Part shown: positions 1-8,525 of the stretch, one piece after another
Layout: the number at the start of each line of letters is the position of its first letter
How positions within the stretch are numbered: the stretch's first letter is position 1
Source: Pararhodobacter sp.
Lineage (GTDB): Bacteria; Pseudomonadota; Alphaproteobacteria; Rhodobacterales; Rhodobacteraceae
NCBI GenBank assembly: GCA_020832545.1
Contig: JAFIEK010000004.1
Coordinates: 118,911-182,910, forward strand
DNA: 64,000 nt
Direction: 5' to 3'
Notes under the pieces: generated by a model
The model's input: only the letters and a program-made list of their open reading frames with translations
Database searches by the model: none
What the model was told of the DNA's origin: nothing
Program-made: the position numbers and the translations under genes

Positions 1-208
1 CGGTTGTCGCATGGACCACCACATCATTGACATCGGTCGGCGTGATCCCGGCGCGGGCCAGCACATCGTCAACGCCACGAAAGAAGCCTTCGCGCAGGTC
101 GCCATGTGTGGTCAGCGTCTTCTGCACCAGAGCCGAGCCATCGCTTCCCAGCAAAACGGAATCCGTAAATGTGCCGCCGATATCGACCGCAAGTGCGTAT
201 CGTGTCAT
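1..208 (-). CDS. Hydantoinase/oxoprolinase family protein, subunit A, N-terminus (partial)
   Basis: Only the first ~69 residues lie in the window; the gene runs off the left edge. The translation opens with MTRYALAVDIGGTFTDSVLL, the N-terminal ASKHA-type phosphate-binding loop (DIGGTFTD) of HyuA/5-oxoprolinase A proteins, which perform ATP-dependent opening of hydantoin, 5-oxoproline or related lactam rings. The ATG overlaps the stop of the IclR gene as ATGA, so it is translationally coupled as the fifth gene of the dctP-dctQ-dctM-iclR unit. The context suggests that the TRAP system imports its substrate (inference). The actual substrate and the presence of a B subunit cannot be seen. Confidence 0.85.
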   Translation of the reverse strand, partial: MTRYALAVDIGGTFTDSVLLGSDGSALVQKTLTTHGDLREGFFRGVDDVLARAGITPTDVNDVVVHATT

Positions 209-1014
209 GTGTCCTCCAGAAAACCGAGATTGCCCGAAATTCGCCGTGCCGCTGTCAGCAGTGCCGTGACGAGCTTGTCTTCCGGCGGCTGACCCAGCGA
301 ATGAAGCGGCCCCGCCAGCGTCAGCGTGGCAACCATCTGCTTGTGCACGTCAAACACCGGGGCCGACAACGCGCTGACGCCGTTCAGCGTCTGCTCCGGC
401 GCTTCGGCCCAGCCCTGACGGCGCACCTGTTCAACCTCAGCTTCCAGCGCGGCGATGTCGGTATTGGTGTGATCTGTCCAGCGGCGCAGCGGGCGACTGC
501 GCACCACGTTCCAGGCCGCCCCGTCACCAAAGGCGAGCGCGACCTTGCCCTGTGCAGAAGCGTGGAAATCCAACAATCCCCCCGGGCGCGTCACGATCTC
601 TACGGGATGAACATTGCGCACCATGTCGAGAATGCGCATCCCCTCCGGTTCAACCTGCGAGAGCGTTACGGTAAACCCGGTCTGGTCGCGCAGCGCCAGC
701 ATCATCGGCCGGGCATCGCGCAGCAGATCGTTGCGGTCTGCCAGCGCCTGCGCCAGATGATAGAGCTTGAACGACAGCTGATAGCGCTCGGTATCCGGGT
801 CTTGCAGAACATAGCCCATGGCCGAGAGGGTGCGAAGATAGCGAAAGGCTCGCACCTTCTGTATTCCCAGCCGCCGCGCCAGATCGCTAAGAGCAACAGG
901 CGCGCCGATGTCGGCCATCTCCTCGATCAATAGAAAGGCAAGCTGCGTGGACTGGTTGGCGCTTTTGTCCAGCGCGACAGGTTCAGTGGTTTCAGGGCGG
1001 GGTTTGCGCGGCAT
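205..1014 (-). CDS. IclR family transcriptional regulator
   Basis: A 269-residue protein with an N-terminal winged helix-turn-helix (about residues 30-85, with the recognition segment LARRLGIQKVRAFRYLRTL) followed by an IclR effector-binding domain (about 95-265). IclR proteins are one-component regulators binding small carboxylic or aromatic ligands. The start ATG overlaps the dctM stop by one base (TGATG), and its own stop overlaps the ATG of the hydantoinase gene. It therefore sits inside the operon it probably controls. A good palindrome lies in front of the first gene of the operon (3935-3953) and is a natural candidate operator, although binding is inferred only from position. Confidence 0.92.
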   Translation of the reverse strand: MPRKPRPETTEPVALDKSANQSTQLAFLLIEEMADIGAPVALSDLARRLGIQKVRAFRYLRTLSAMGYVLQDPDTERYQLSFKLYHLAQALADRNDLLRDARPMMLALRDQTGFTVTLSQVEPEGMRILDMVRNVHPVEIVTRPGGLLDFHASAQGKVALAFGDGAAWNVVRSRPLRRWTDHTNTDIAALEAEVEQVRRQGWAEAPEQTLNGVSALSAPVFDVHKQMVATLTLAGPLHSLGQPPEDKLVTALLTAARRISGNLGFLEDT

Positions 1015-2288
1015 CAGTGAAACAATCCTGGCAGAAACAATGACAATGAGGGAACCAGCGCCACCAGCGCCAATACCAGAAGGCTGATCCCGATGAGTGG
1101 AAGCACGCTGCGCGTCACCTCTTCAAGCGGTGCACGCGCGATGGCGCTGACTATGAACAATACCAGACCCACAGGTGGTGTGATCATTCCGATCATAAGA
1201 TTGAGCACCACCATGATGCCGAACTGAACCGGGTCCATGCCTATTGCCGGTGCCAGCAGCGACAGAATCGGCATGGCCAGGATCATTGCCGCCAGCGGCT
1301 CAAGAAACAGCCCCAGCACCAGTAGCACCAGATTGAGCATCAGCAGCAGCAAAAGCGGGTTGTCAGTGATCCCGAGGAAGCCGCCCGCAATGCGCCGCGG
1401 GATATTCTCGATGCCGAGAACGAAAGAGGTCATGCTCGCCATCGCCACCACCAGCAGAATACCCGCAGAAAGCGTGGCGGTTTCATAAAGGCTCTGCCCG
1501 ATCCTGCGCAGTGTCAGCGCCCGGTAGACAATGCCTCCCACCAAAAGCGCATAGGCACAGGCGATGGCAGCGGCCTCGGTCGGTGTGAAAACACCGCCCC
1601 GGATACCACCCACAATAATCACAGGTAGCAACAGGGCCGGGATTGCGGACATGGCTGCGGTTCTGCGCTGACCCTGCGGCACCACCGGCGGCAGCGGATG
1701 GTCCTCTCTGCGCGCTTTCCACAGGGCATAGATCACCAGAAACACTGCAAGCGTGATCGCCGGAAAGATACCAGCCAGGAACAGGTCGCCGATCGATGTG
1801 CTGGTCAGCACACCATACAGGATCAGCGCCAGTGAAGGCGGCACCAGTGGACCGGTCAGCGACCCTGCCGCAGTCAGAGCCGCGGCATAAGCGGCGCGGT
1901 ATCCATCGCGCACCATCGCCGGAATCATCACGCTGCCGATCGCTGACGCCTCGGCGGTCGCGGCGCCACTTACGCCTGAAAACATGAGCCCGGAGATCAC
2001 GTTGACAACCGCCAGACCGCCCCGGATCTGCCCCACCAGCATCTGCGCGAAGCGCACGATCTGATGGGTCAGGTTCGCCGCATTCATGATATTGCCAGCG
2101 AGGATGAACAGCGGGATGGTCAGCAGCACAAAATTGTCGATTCCTGCGATCATGCGCTGCGGAAACGCCAGCAGCAGGTGCAGGTTTCCGGTGATCACCA
2201 GATAACTCAGTGAGGCGAGGCCAAGGCTTATCGCGATGGGTAGGCCGATCACCAGAAACACGATGAATGCAACAAGATAGAGGGTCAT
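1014..2288 (-). CDS. dctM: TRAP transporter large permease (DctM-like)
   Basis: A 424-residue, very hydrophobic protein of about 12 membrane segments, starting MTLYLVAFIVFLVIGLP as TRAP-DctM subunits usually do. It forms the sodium-driven translocation channel of a tripartite ATP-independent periplasmic transporter together with DctQ and the DctP binding protein. The ATG at 2288 was chosen over an upstream extension because it overlaps the dctQ stop as ATGA and gives the normal family length. The substrate is unknown. Linkage to a hydantoinase/oxoprolinase gene suggests a cyclic amide or organic acid. Confidence 0.93.
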   Translation of the reverse strand: MTLYLVAFIVFLVIGLPIAISLGLASLSYLVITGNLHLLLAFPQRMIAGIDNFVLLTIPLFILAGNIMNAANLTHQIVRFAQMLVGQIRGGLAVVNVISGLMFSGVSGAATAEASAIGSVMIPAMVRDGYRAAYAAALTAAGSLTGPLVPPSLALILYGVLTSTSIGDLFLAGIFPAITLAVFLVIYALWKARREDHPLPPVVPQGQRRTAAMSAIPALLLPVIIVGGIRGGVFTPTEAAAIACAYALLVGGIVYRALTLRRIGQSLYETATLSAGILLVVAMASMTSFVLGIENIPRRIAGGFLGITDNPLLLLLMLNLVLLVLGLFLEPLAAMILAMPILSLLAPAIGMDPVQFGIMVVLNLMIGMITPPVGLVLFIVSAIARAPLEEVTRSVLPLIGISLLVLALVALVPSLSLFLPGLFH

Positions 2289-2860
2289 GCCGCCTGCCCG
2301 TTCTGTGGATGCGCACGCAGATCTCCCACCCGCCCGCCATGGCGCCAGAGCAGAATATAGTGCACGATGTCCAGCGCGAAGCGCAGCGCCAACAACCCGA
2401 GGCCCACCGGCAGAGCGACGTAGACCCACCAGATATCCGGCGCCGGCACGCGGTCTCCGAACAGGTCTCCAAACAGGAAACGCAGTGCAGCGATCGGGCG
2501 ATGCCCGATCCGGTCTGCGTAGCGCAGCCCGTAGATCACCAGCGTCACCAGAAGCCCGATCGCAAGCAAATTGCCAAAAATCGCAAGCGCCAGTCCGGCC
2601 CGGCGCGGCAACGCATCGCGCAGCATCGTGACGCCAGCAAGCTCGCCGCGCTCATAGGCCAGAGCGACGCCCAGAAACGTCGCCCAGATGAGCATGTGCC
2701 GCGATACCTCGTCGGCCCAGATCAGCGATATGCCAAAGCCATAGCGCAGCACGACCTGCGTGACGAGGACAACCAGCAAGAGGCCGATCAGCCCCGCCAG
2801 CACGCCACGCAGCACGGACGCATAGAGATGTTGCAGCCGTTTCACCACAAGCCTGCCCAA
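2285..2860 (-). CDS. dctQ: TRAP transporter small permease (DctQ-like)
   Basis: A 191-residue membrane protein with four predicted transmembrane segments (about residues 15-40, 53-70, 90-112 and 145-165), including the conserved VLRYGFGISLIWADEVSRH stretch after helix 1 that is typical of DctQ. It pairs with the large permease, which overlaps its stop codon. It lies 62 bases downstream of dctP in the same direction, so the three subunits form one operon. Confidence 0.9.
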   Translation of the reverse strand: MGRLVVKRLQHLYASVLRGVLAGLIGLLLVVLVTQVVLRYGFGISLIWADEVSRHMLIWATFLGVALAYERGELAGVTMLRDALPRRAGLALAIFGNLLAIGLLVTLVIYGLRYADRIGHRPIAALRFLFGDLFGDRVPAPDIWWVYVALPVGLGLLALRFALDIVHYILLWRHGGRVGDLRAHPQNGQAA

Positions 2861-2922
2861 TATTTCCGGATTTTATGAAATTGCATCCCCCGCCGGTGCG
2901 CCCGGCAGGGGAAGACATTGGG

Positions 2923-3906
2923 TCAGTCGCTCTCGGCAACCGCATCAATGAATGCACCGATCAACGGATCACGTTCAGCCCAGCTGTCGAGCACCGGCTG
3001 GGTACGGGCGCGCATATCGGCCAGATCATCCAGTTCGCTGATCACCACACCATTGTCGGTCAGAAACGCGGCAGTTTCTTCTTCCTGCGCGGCAGCGAGG
3101 GCATAATGCGCCTCGATCACCTCATGTCCTGCCTCGACCATGGCCATTTGCAGGTCCTCCGGCAGTGCATCAAAACGCGCTCCGGCCATCATCAGGACCC
3201 CGGGCCAGAAGTAATGCCCTGTGAGCGTGACATTGCTGGCAGATTGATAAAGGCTTTCGGCCTGGATCGACGACAGATTAATCTCGACTGCGTCGATGGT
3301 GCCGGTCTCCAACGCTGAGTAGACCTCGCCATAGGCAAGGCCAACAGGGCTCGCCCCAACCGCTTCCCAGATCGCGCGATGCAGCGGAGTCGGCACGATC
3401 CGGGTCTGCAGGCCGGAAAAATCACTGACCGAGACAACCCGGTCACCACGGGTCAGAAAATGGCGAAGTCCAGCCTCGATATAGCCAAGGCCCTTGATTT
3501 GATGGGTGTCCAGACTGTCAAGAAATTGCTGACCGACATCCGAAGCCAGAACCGTTGCCATCTGCTCATAAGATGAGACCAGGAACGGCAGCTGCAGCGC
3601 GTCGAAGGCAGGGGCATCAAGGGCCAGCGGGATCGTTGGAACCGAGACCAGCGCCCCGTCGATGGTGCCAAGCTGAAGGCCCTCAAGAAGCTGGCCATCA
3701 TCACCAAGCTGCCTGTCGCCGTAAATCTCTATCTCGACGCGCCCACCGGTTCTTTCGGCAACCGATTCGGCGAACATCTCCAGACCTGTCTGGAACAGAT
3801 GCGAAGACGAAGCCGCATGCCCAAACTTGAACGTATGCTCCTGCGCGACAGCTGCCGCTGGCGCTAGGGCCAGCGAAGCAGCCAGAACAATCTTCTTGAA
3901 ACCCAT
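2923..3906 (-). CDS. dctP: TRAP transporter substrate-binding protein (DctP-like)
   Basis: A 327-residue periplasmic protein with a clear Sec signal peptide (MGFKKIVLAASLALAPAAAVAQ, cleavage near residue 22) followed by a DctP-family solute-binding domain. It contains the family segment around LQTRIVPTPLHRAIWEAVGASPVGLAYGE, including the Arg position that usually binds a substrate carboxylate. The ATG has a strong Shine-Dalgarno sequence, GGAGGAAACT-ATG. It is the first gene of the operon, and the palindrome at 3935-3953 lies 29 bases upstream of the start. Confidence 0.93.
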   Translation of the reverse strand: MGFKKIVLAASLALAPAAAVAQEHTFKFGHAASSSHLFQTGLEMFAESVAERTGGRVEIEIYGDRQLGDDGQLLEGLQLGTIDGALVSVPTIPLALDAPAFDALQLPFLVSSYEQMATVLASDVGQQFLDSLDTHQIKGLGYIEAGLRHFLTRGDRVVSVSDFSGLQTRIVPTPLHRAIWEAVGASPVGLAYGEVYSALETGTIDAVEINLSSIQAESLYQSASNVTLTGHYFWPGVLMMAGARFDALPEDLQMAMVEAGHEVIEAHYALAAAQEEETAAFLTDNGVVISELDDLADMRARTQPVLDSWAERDPLIGAFIDAVAESD

Positions 3907-3934
3907 AGTTTCCTCCCCAGAAATACGATGGTTT

Positions 3935-3953
3935 CGTTACGTATATCGTAACG
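3935..3953. promoter_or_regulatory. Palindromic operator candidate upstream of dctP
   Basis: CGTTACG-TATAT-CGTAACG is a perfect inverted repeat with 7-base arms and a 5-base spacer, 29 bases before the dctP start codon. Position and symmetry fit an operator, most simply for the IclR protein encoded in the same operon. The rest of the stretch up to the IS481 remnant at 4244 shows no gene. Confidence 0.6.
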
Positions 3954-4243
3954 TCGTTTCAATATACATCACACTCTACTTTCGGTCAACGCCGTGGCCG
4001 CTGCCAACCGCAGACAAGCAGACCCCCGCTTGTTGGCGCCCAAACCCGCAGAACCAGGGGATTTTCAAATGGCGATTTTAGGATAGCTACTATCGGCACC
4101 AACGCCGGATGACCGGACGATGATGCAAAGGCTCTCTGACGCCTGGGGGCACCGGCTTCTGCGAATCTTAATTCAAGACCTTGAGCCAGTGAACTGGTGC
4201 CAGAGTACTGGTGTTGCCCAACGCTTGGTCATGATACCGGCGC

Positions 4244-4908
4244 ATGCCGTCATCGCCCTGGTCGTCGTGGTCATCGCAGGCTTCGTTCACGCAGTTGAGC
4301 CGGGAGCTGGGCATTCCCCCCAAGACGGTCGCGAAGTGGCGCAAGCGAGCGACGGTCGAAGACCTCAAGACCGGGCCTCAGGATCCGCGCTCCACCGTCC
4401 TCAGCGAGGCAGAGGAGGCAGCAATTGTCACTTTTCGGCGTCACATGCTGCTGCCGCCCGATGAATGTCTCCATGACCCGCAGTCATCAATCCCGCATCT
4501 GACCCGGTCGGCGCTGCTCCGGTGTCTTCAGCAGCGCGTCATTCCCAATATGCTACGGCATCCAGTTCGCCACGCCGCCCCGCAACAGGAACACCCCTTA
4601 GTCAAGGCAGATGCGCTTCGACATAATCTGTGAGGCGAACGGGATCGAGCGTCGTCTGACCAAACCGAACTACCTGTGGCCCGATGGGCAGGTCGAGCGG
4701 ATGAACCGCGCAATCAATGACGCGACCGTGAAGCGCTACCATTGCGACAGCCACAAACCAGTTGCGGGCGCACCTCGCCGACTACAATTTCGCACGCAGG
4801 CTCAAGACCCTGAATGGCCTCACGTCATACGAATACTTCTGCAAAGTCTGGACTTCAGAGTCAGACAGATTCATCGTCAATCCGATCCACCAGATACCGG
4901 GACTGAAC
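4244..4908 (+). pseudogene. IS481-family transposase, internally deleted and frameshifted
   Basis: Two pieces of an IS481-type DDE transposase remain. The first (about 4285-4540) has the N-terminal helix-turn-helix region (LSRELGIPPKTVAKWRKRAT and LLPPDECL). The second (about 4611-4908) carries the C-terminal catalytic segment (ANGIERRLTKPNYLWPDGQV) and the usual ending (KVWTSESDRF). About 170 residues with the first two acidic residues of the DDE triad are missing between them, and the C-terminal piece changes frame near 4755. It cannot encode an active transposase. Terminal inverted repeats were not identified. Confidence 0.85.
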
Positions 4909-4941
4909 AGCTGGCGAGGGGCTGCAGGGCAAAACACCCTT

Positions 4942-5160
4942 TTAAGAGGCACTGAAGTCGAGCCCATTTTGGGCCAGGCTTTCGCCCAGAATTCTGATGG
5001 CCTTGGGGCCGACACCGTGAATCGCCAGCAGTTGCTTTTTGGAGTGGCTGGCCATTCTATCGAGGCTGTCGATACCGTGATGGGATAATTCGCGCGCAGC
5101 AGTTTTGCCAATAGTTCCAGGAAGATCGCCGACAGGGCGAATGCCTGGAGTGGGGGCCAT
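4942..5160 (-). CDS. Small helix-hairpin-helix DNA-binding protein
   Basis: A 72-residue protein of the small HhH family related to the RNA polymerase alpha C-terminal domain. It shows the LLAIHGVGPKAIRILGESL hairpin (about residues 44-62), in which GVGPKA is the DNA-phosphate-binding turn. The ATG at 5160 is preceded by a GAAGG Shine-Dalgarno-like sequence. It stands alone beside an IS481 remnant. The molecular role of these stand-alone domains is unknown; non-specific DNA binding is the usual assumption. Confidence 0.75.
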   Translation of the reverse strand: MAPTPGIRPVGDLPGTIGKTAARELSHHGIDSLDRMASHSKKQLLAIHGVGPKAIRILGESLAQNGLDFSAS

Positions 5161-5279
5161 ACCGTTGCCTTCGGTTCATTGCCATTGTTTTGAACAATAA
5201 TGCCGGGGCCCATATGCGTCAATCGGCCGCCAGATTGGGTCTGAATCGAATTTGGCGCCCGGCAGGCTGCACTTGATGA

Positions 5280-5330
5280 TTAGGTATTGACCTAACCTTC
5301 CTGCATTCTTATACTTAGGCCCATGCCTAA
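5280..5330 (+). promoter_or_regulatory. Sigma70-like promoter with twin palindromic operators for the arsR-type gene
   Basis: The -35 box TTGACC (5287-5292) and -10 box TATACT (5310-5315) are separated by exactly 17 bases. Two copies of an inverted repeat overlie the promoter: TTAGGT-ATTG-ACCTAA (5280-5295) covers the -35 box, and TTAGGC-CCAT-GCCTAA (5315-5330) covers the end of the -10 box, the expected start site and the ATG (5323). They lie 35 bases apart. The predicted transcription start falls on or one base before the ATG, so the mRNA is probably leaderless. This is a textbook layout for autorepression by the ArsR-family protein encoded next. Confidence 0.8.
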
Positions 5331-5667
5331 CTTAAGTCCATCCATCGAGCACACCTTCGTTGCTCTTTCCGATCCGACGCGCCGCGCGGTGGTTCAAGCG
5401 CTGAGTAATGGGCCTGCAACAGTTTCTGAACTGGCTAGTCCTTTCGCCATGGCCTTGCCGTCGTTCACCCAGCATCTCGGCGTTCTGGAAAGCGCGGGCC
5501 TTATCGTCTCGCGAAAGGAGGGGCGGCGGCGCATCTGTTCGCTGAACCCGCAGGCACTTCAGGATGCGGAGGGGTGGCTGGCTGAAAACAGACGTCAGTG
5601 GGAAGTGCGCTTTGATCGTTTCGAGGCGCATCTTGAAACGGTGAAGAAGGAGGCTCCGAATGAGTGA
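5323..5667 (+). CDS. ArsR family (metalloregulator-like) transcriptional repressor
   Basis: A 114-residue winged-helix protein: FVALSDPTRRAVVQALS is the ArsR opening helix, and VSELASPFAMALPSFTQHLG with VLESAGLIVSRKEGRRR forms the recognition helix and wing. No metal-binding cysteine cluster is present. It therefore belongs to the ArsR subgroup that pairs with AHSA1/SRPBCC proteins rather than to arsenic sensors. Its stop overlaps the start of the downstream SRPBCC gene by 8 bases. The start was chosen because no other in-frame ATG precedes the HTH and because the promoter places transcription initiation at this codon. Confidence 0.92.
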   Translation: MPNLSPSIEHTFVALSDPTRRAVVQALSNGPATVSELASPFAMALPSFTQHLGVLESAGLIVSRKEGRRRICSLNPQALQDAEGWLAENRRQWEVRFDRFEAHLETVKKEAPNE

Positions 5668-6178
5668 GCATGGCACCAACGGCATCCCGCACCGGGGAGC
5701 ATGGCCTTTGGACCGGGAAATCGTCATTGCCCGTGTCGTCAATGCCGACCGCGAAACGGCTTTTCGTGCATGGGCTGATCCCATGCAGATCGTGAAATGG
5801 TTTGGCCCCGAGGGCTTTCGTTTGCAGACCCATGAGATCGACATCCGCGCGGGCGGCCAGTGGCGATTTGATATGGTCGCGCCGGACGGCACACGGTTCT
5901 CCAACCGCATGGCGTTTCTGCGGATTGAACCGCCAAGGCTGATCGAAGCCAGTCACGGCATGGATACTGATGATGATCCGGACCGCTTCCGGCTGCTCGT
6001 CACCTTCGATGAGCAGAACAACGGCAAAACGCTCGTCACCTTGCGCCAGTTGCACCCGACACCGGAGCGCCGCGTTATCGTCATCGGGTTCGGTGCGGCT
6101 GAATATGGTGCGCAGACACTGGACAAACTCGCAGATCACGTTGCGGACATGTCCGGCGCAGCGGATGCCAGAACCTGA
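5660..6178 (+). CDS. SRPBCC / AHSA1-domain protein
   Basis: A 172-residue protein with one START-like hydrophobic-ligand fold of the AHSA1 (activator of Hsp90 ATPase homologue 1-like) family. Family segments include ETAFRAWADPMQIVKWFGPEGF (residues about 31-52) and the GGQWRFDMVAPDGTRF strand. ArsR-AHSA1 pairs are common in proteobacteria and presumably respond to and bind small hydrophobic compounds, but no substrate is established. The gene is translationally coupled to the upstream repressor and shares its leaderless promoter. Confidence 0.9.
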   Translation: MSEHGTNGIPHRGAWPLDREIVIARVVNADRETAFRAWADPMQIVKWFGPEGFRLQTHEIDIRAGGQWRFDMVAPDGTRFSNRMAFLRIEPPRLIEASHGMDTDDDPDRFRLLVTFDEQNNGKTLVTLRQLHPTPERRVIVIGFGAAEYGAQTLDKLADHVADMSGAADART

Positions 6179-6236
6179 CCGACAGGGATGCCGCTAAAAG
6201 TCGTAGCTACTCGACAGAGGGAGGACAGGTAGATGA

Positions 6237-6449
6237 GAAATCTTCGTGTTCGGCAGTGCCGACCTGACCGCAACGCTTCTGGAGGGGAAGGCCATAGACG
6301 AAATCCGCCTCTGCCTCGTGCCTGTCATCCTCGGCGGCGGCAATCCTCTTTTCAAATCTGGTGGTATTCGCAAGGATTTCAACCTTCTCGGGGCGCGCCC
6401 GTTCCGCTCAGGGGGTGTATTGCCGCGCTATCTGCGCGCTGATGGCTGA
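6237..6449 (+). pseudogene. DHFR/RibD C-terminal-domain protein, 3' remnant
   Basis: The open frame EIFVFGSADLTATLLEGKAI, then LVPVILGGGNPLFK and ending GGVLPRYLRADG, is the last ~70 residues of a dihydrofolate-reductase-fold (RibD_C) protein of the YyaP type. The N-terminal two thirds with most of the active site are absent, and the frame is closed by a stop just upstream of 6237. A GGAGG-ATG at 6223-6235 leads into a different frame. Such genes often accompany ArsR-AHSA1 pairs, so this is probably the decayed third gene of that cassette. Confidence 0.72.
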
Positions 6450-6616
6450 GTGATCAGATCGGTCCGAATGGCAAGCTCAACAGACCAGCGAACCGCACTG
6501 CTTCGTATTTGGAAACGGGAGATAAAATCGTCAATCATTACTTGACCTAAAGCAAGGTTGAGCTTTTAGGGTGTTTCCGGATCGTCCGATTCAATCGGAT
6601 ATCGGAGGAGGGCATC

Positions 6617-7483
6617 ATGTCTCAGGAAATGCAAACCGCTCATCGCTCAGACGCGCAAGAGTTTGATATTGATAGCTATTTCGCACGCATCGGCTATTGC
6701 GGCCCGCGAACAGCCACGCTGGAGACGTTGAAAGCACTGCATTTCAGCCATCCATGCGTGATTCCGTTTGAAAACATCTCGCCGTTTCTCGGTCACCCTG
6801 TCGGGCTCGACTGGCCGGTGCTCGAAGCAAAGCTGCTCCACGACCGACGCGGGGGCTATTGTTTCGAGCATAACCTGATGTTCATGAAGGTTCTGCGCGA
6901 ACTTGGCTTCAACGTCAGCGGCCTTGCCGCGCGCGTAGTCTGGGGGCAACCCGACGATGCGCTGACGCCACGCGGACATATGTTGTTGCGTGTTGAGCTG
7001 GGCGGCAGGACATGGCTCGCCGATGTCGGGTTCGGGGGACTGACCCAGACCGCGCCGCTGTTGCTGGAAACCGATCTCATCCAGTCAACCCCGCATGAGC
7101 GGTTCCGCGTTCGCCACAAGGGCGGATATTACGATGTACAGGCCGAGGTTCTCGGCGAATGGCGTTCACTCTACCGCTTCGACATGTCTGATCACCATGA
7201 CGTCGATTACGCGGTCACAAGCTATTATCTTTCAACCAACCCTGCCTCGCATTTCGTGACCGGCCTGATTGCCGCGCGCGCCCAGCCCGGACACCGCTAT
7301 GCCCTTTCGGGCAACAGGCTAACACTGCATTCCCTTGACGGTGCGAGCCGCCGGCACGAGATTACGACAGTGGGCGAGTTGATCGATACGCTTGAAACCG
7401 TGTTCGGCATCAATATTTCCGATCACGCGGAATTTGCAGCGATGGCATCAAGGAAAGTGCTCTTTCAAAACGCGCTCGACTGA
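6617..7483 (+). CDS. nat: Arylamine N-acetyltransferase
   Basis: A 288-residue NAT-family enzyme that transfers acetyl from acetyl-CoA to arylamines, arylhydroxylamines or hydrazines. The catalytic triad is visible: Cys in RGGYCFEHN (about residue 80), His in [11 protein letters not shown] (about 119) and Asp in WLADVGFGG (about 134). [10 protein letters not shown] is the family's N-terminal signature. The ATG follows a strong GGAGGAGGGCATC Shine-Dalgarno. It stands as a single gene. Length is normal for bacterial NATs (about 270-290). Confidence 0.95.
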   Translation: MSQEMQTAHRSDAQEFDIDSYFARIGYCGPRTATLETLKALHFSHPCVIPFENISPFLGHPVGLDWPVLEAKLLHDRRGGYCFEHNLMFMKVLRELGFNVSGLAARVVWGQPDDALTPRGHMLLRVELGGRTWLADVGFGGLTQTAPLLLETDLIQSTPHERFRVRHKGGYYDVQAEVLGEWRSLYRFDMSDHHDVDYAVTSYYLSTNPASHFVTGLIAARAQPGHRYALSGNRLTLHSLDGASRRHEITTVGELIDTLETVFGINISDHAEFAAMASRKVLFQNALD

Positions 7484-7847
7484 CCATCACCGTGGGATCG
7501 CGACAGGACGGGCGCTCGCGGGTTATCGGGAAACTCGAGCCCGTTGGTTGAGGCAAACAGGGTAACGCAGATGGACGCTGAGGTCGTGACTGTATTCACG
7601 CGTCGTTTGTACGCATTGTGGAAAGGGCAGCGTTGATGCGACCGATCTTCGCCTCATTCCTTGCGGAACAATCAACTCCACACCCCAGAAAATGAGGGCT
7701 GCCATGAAGCAAATCGCCGTAAACGCGCCTTGTCCGGTCATCGCAGCCAGCGGGTCGGTGTAGCATGGCGACCAGTTGAGCGTGTCGCGGGCGTGCGCGG
7801 CGGACAAGGATTGATCGATCGCGTAGCAACATGCGATCCAACGTCCC
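7484..7847. other. No recognisable gene between nat and the AlkD-like gene
   Basis: This stretch of about 360 bases contains only short overlapping frames with no family resemblance, codon pattern or Shine-Dalgarno support. Minus-strand frames here read through from the AlkD-like gene region but in the wrong frame. It may hold degraded sequence. Confidence 0.4.
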
Positions 7848-8525
7848 TCACCCCAGCGCACGGCGCACATCGCGCGCAAGCCGTGCCTCTGCCTTGCCGC
7901 GCGGCCCCAAGCGGTCAGCCCAGTCCAGTGCCGCGCTACGCAATGCGGAATTGCGCTTGCCGGTGGCGCGCACCGCCATGGAAATGGCCTTGCTGATATG
8001 CGCGCGCGCATCATGGGCGCAGGTTTCGGCCAAAGCCAGCGCATCCAGAAACAGCTGATCCCCGGCCTGCTTGTCATGGACTGACAGCCCCCAGACCAGC
8101 GCGAAACCCGCCCGCCGTGTATAAAGCCGTTCGGATGCCACCCAACGCGGCACGGCCTGCCAAGCCTCCAGTACCTTGTCGAACAGGCGAAAGCAGGCGG
8201 TGTCGCAGATCGCCCAGTTGTCGAAATCGGCCACCATCGCATCCATGCGCGGCAGCGTCAGCGTGGCGGGGTCATCCAGCAGAAGCGCCAGCGTACGCAT
8301 CTCATAACCGCCATCGGCCCAGAGTGCGGCGGCAAGTGCTGCGTCTTTGGGTCGCTTGCGCGTGTAGGCCAGCATCTGCCCCATGGCGACGCCGATGGCG
8401 CGGTCATTCGGGATACCGTAGCGCAGCAGTTTCTGCCGCTCGATATCGGACGCATTAGCGGCCAGCCAGTCCCTGACGACGGCCAGAGACAGCGGCGCCA
8501 TATCCGGCCCGGCTTTCCCGCTCAT
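7848..8525 (-). CDS. DNA alkylation repair protein, AlkD-like HEAT-repeat family
   Basis: A 225-residue all-helical protein of the AlkD/DNA-alkylation-repair (PF08713-type) family, related to HEAT-repeat DNA glycosylases that remove N3- and N7-alkylpurines. Family-like segments are KLLRYGIPNDRAIGVAMGQM near residue 35, followed by ALWADGGYEMRTLALLL and DFDNWAICDTACFRLF. It starts with ATG overlapping the stop of the upstream truncated glyoxalase-fold gene as ATGA. Glycosylase activity is not guaranteed, because many members of the wider family only bind DNA. Confidence 0.8.
   Translation of the reverse strand: MSGKAGPDMAPLSLAVVRDWLAANASDIERQKLLRYGIPNDRAIGVAMGQMLAYTRKRPKDAALAAALWADGGYEMRTLALLLDDPATLTLPRMDAMVADFDNWAICDTACFRLFDKVLEAWQAVPRWVASERLYTRRAGFALVWGLSVHDKQAGDQLFLDALALAETCAHDARAHISKAISMAVRATGKRNSALRSAALDWADRLGPRGKAEARLARDVRRALG

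Noticed and set aside
7523..8242. 239-codon minus-strand frame overlapping the AlkD-like gene
   Set aside because: Overlaps a family-matching gene in another frame and has no recognisable domain of its own.
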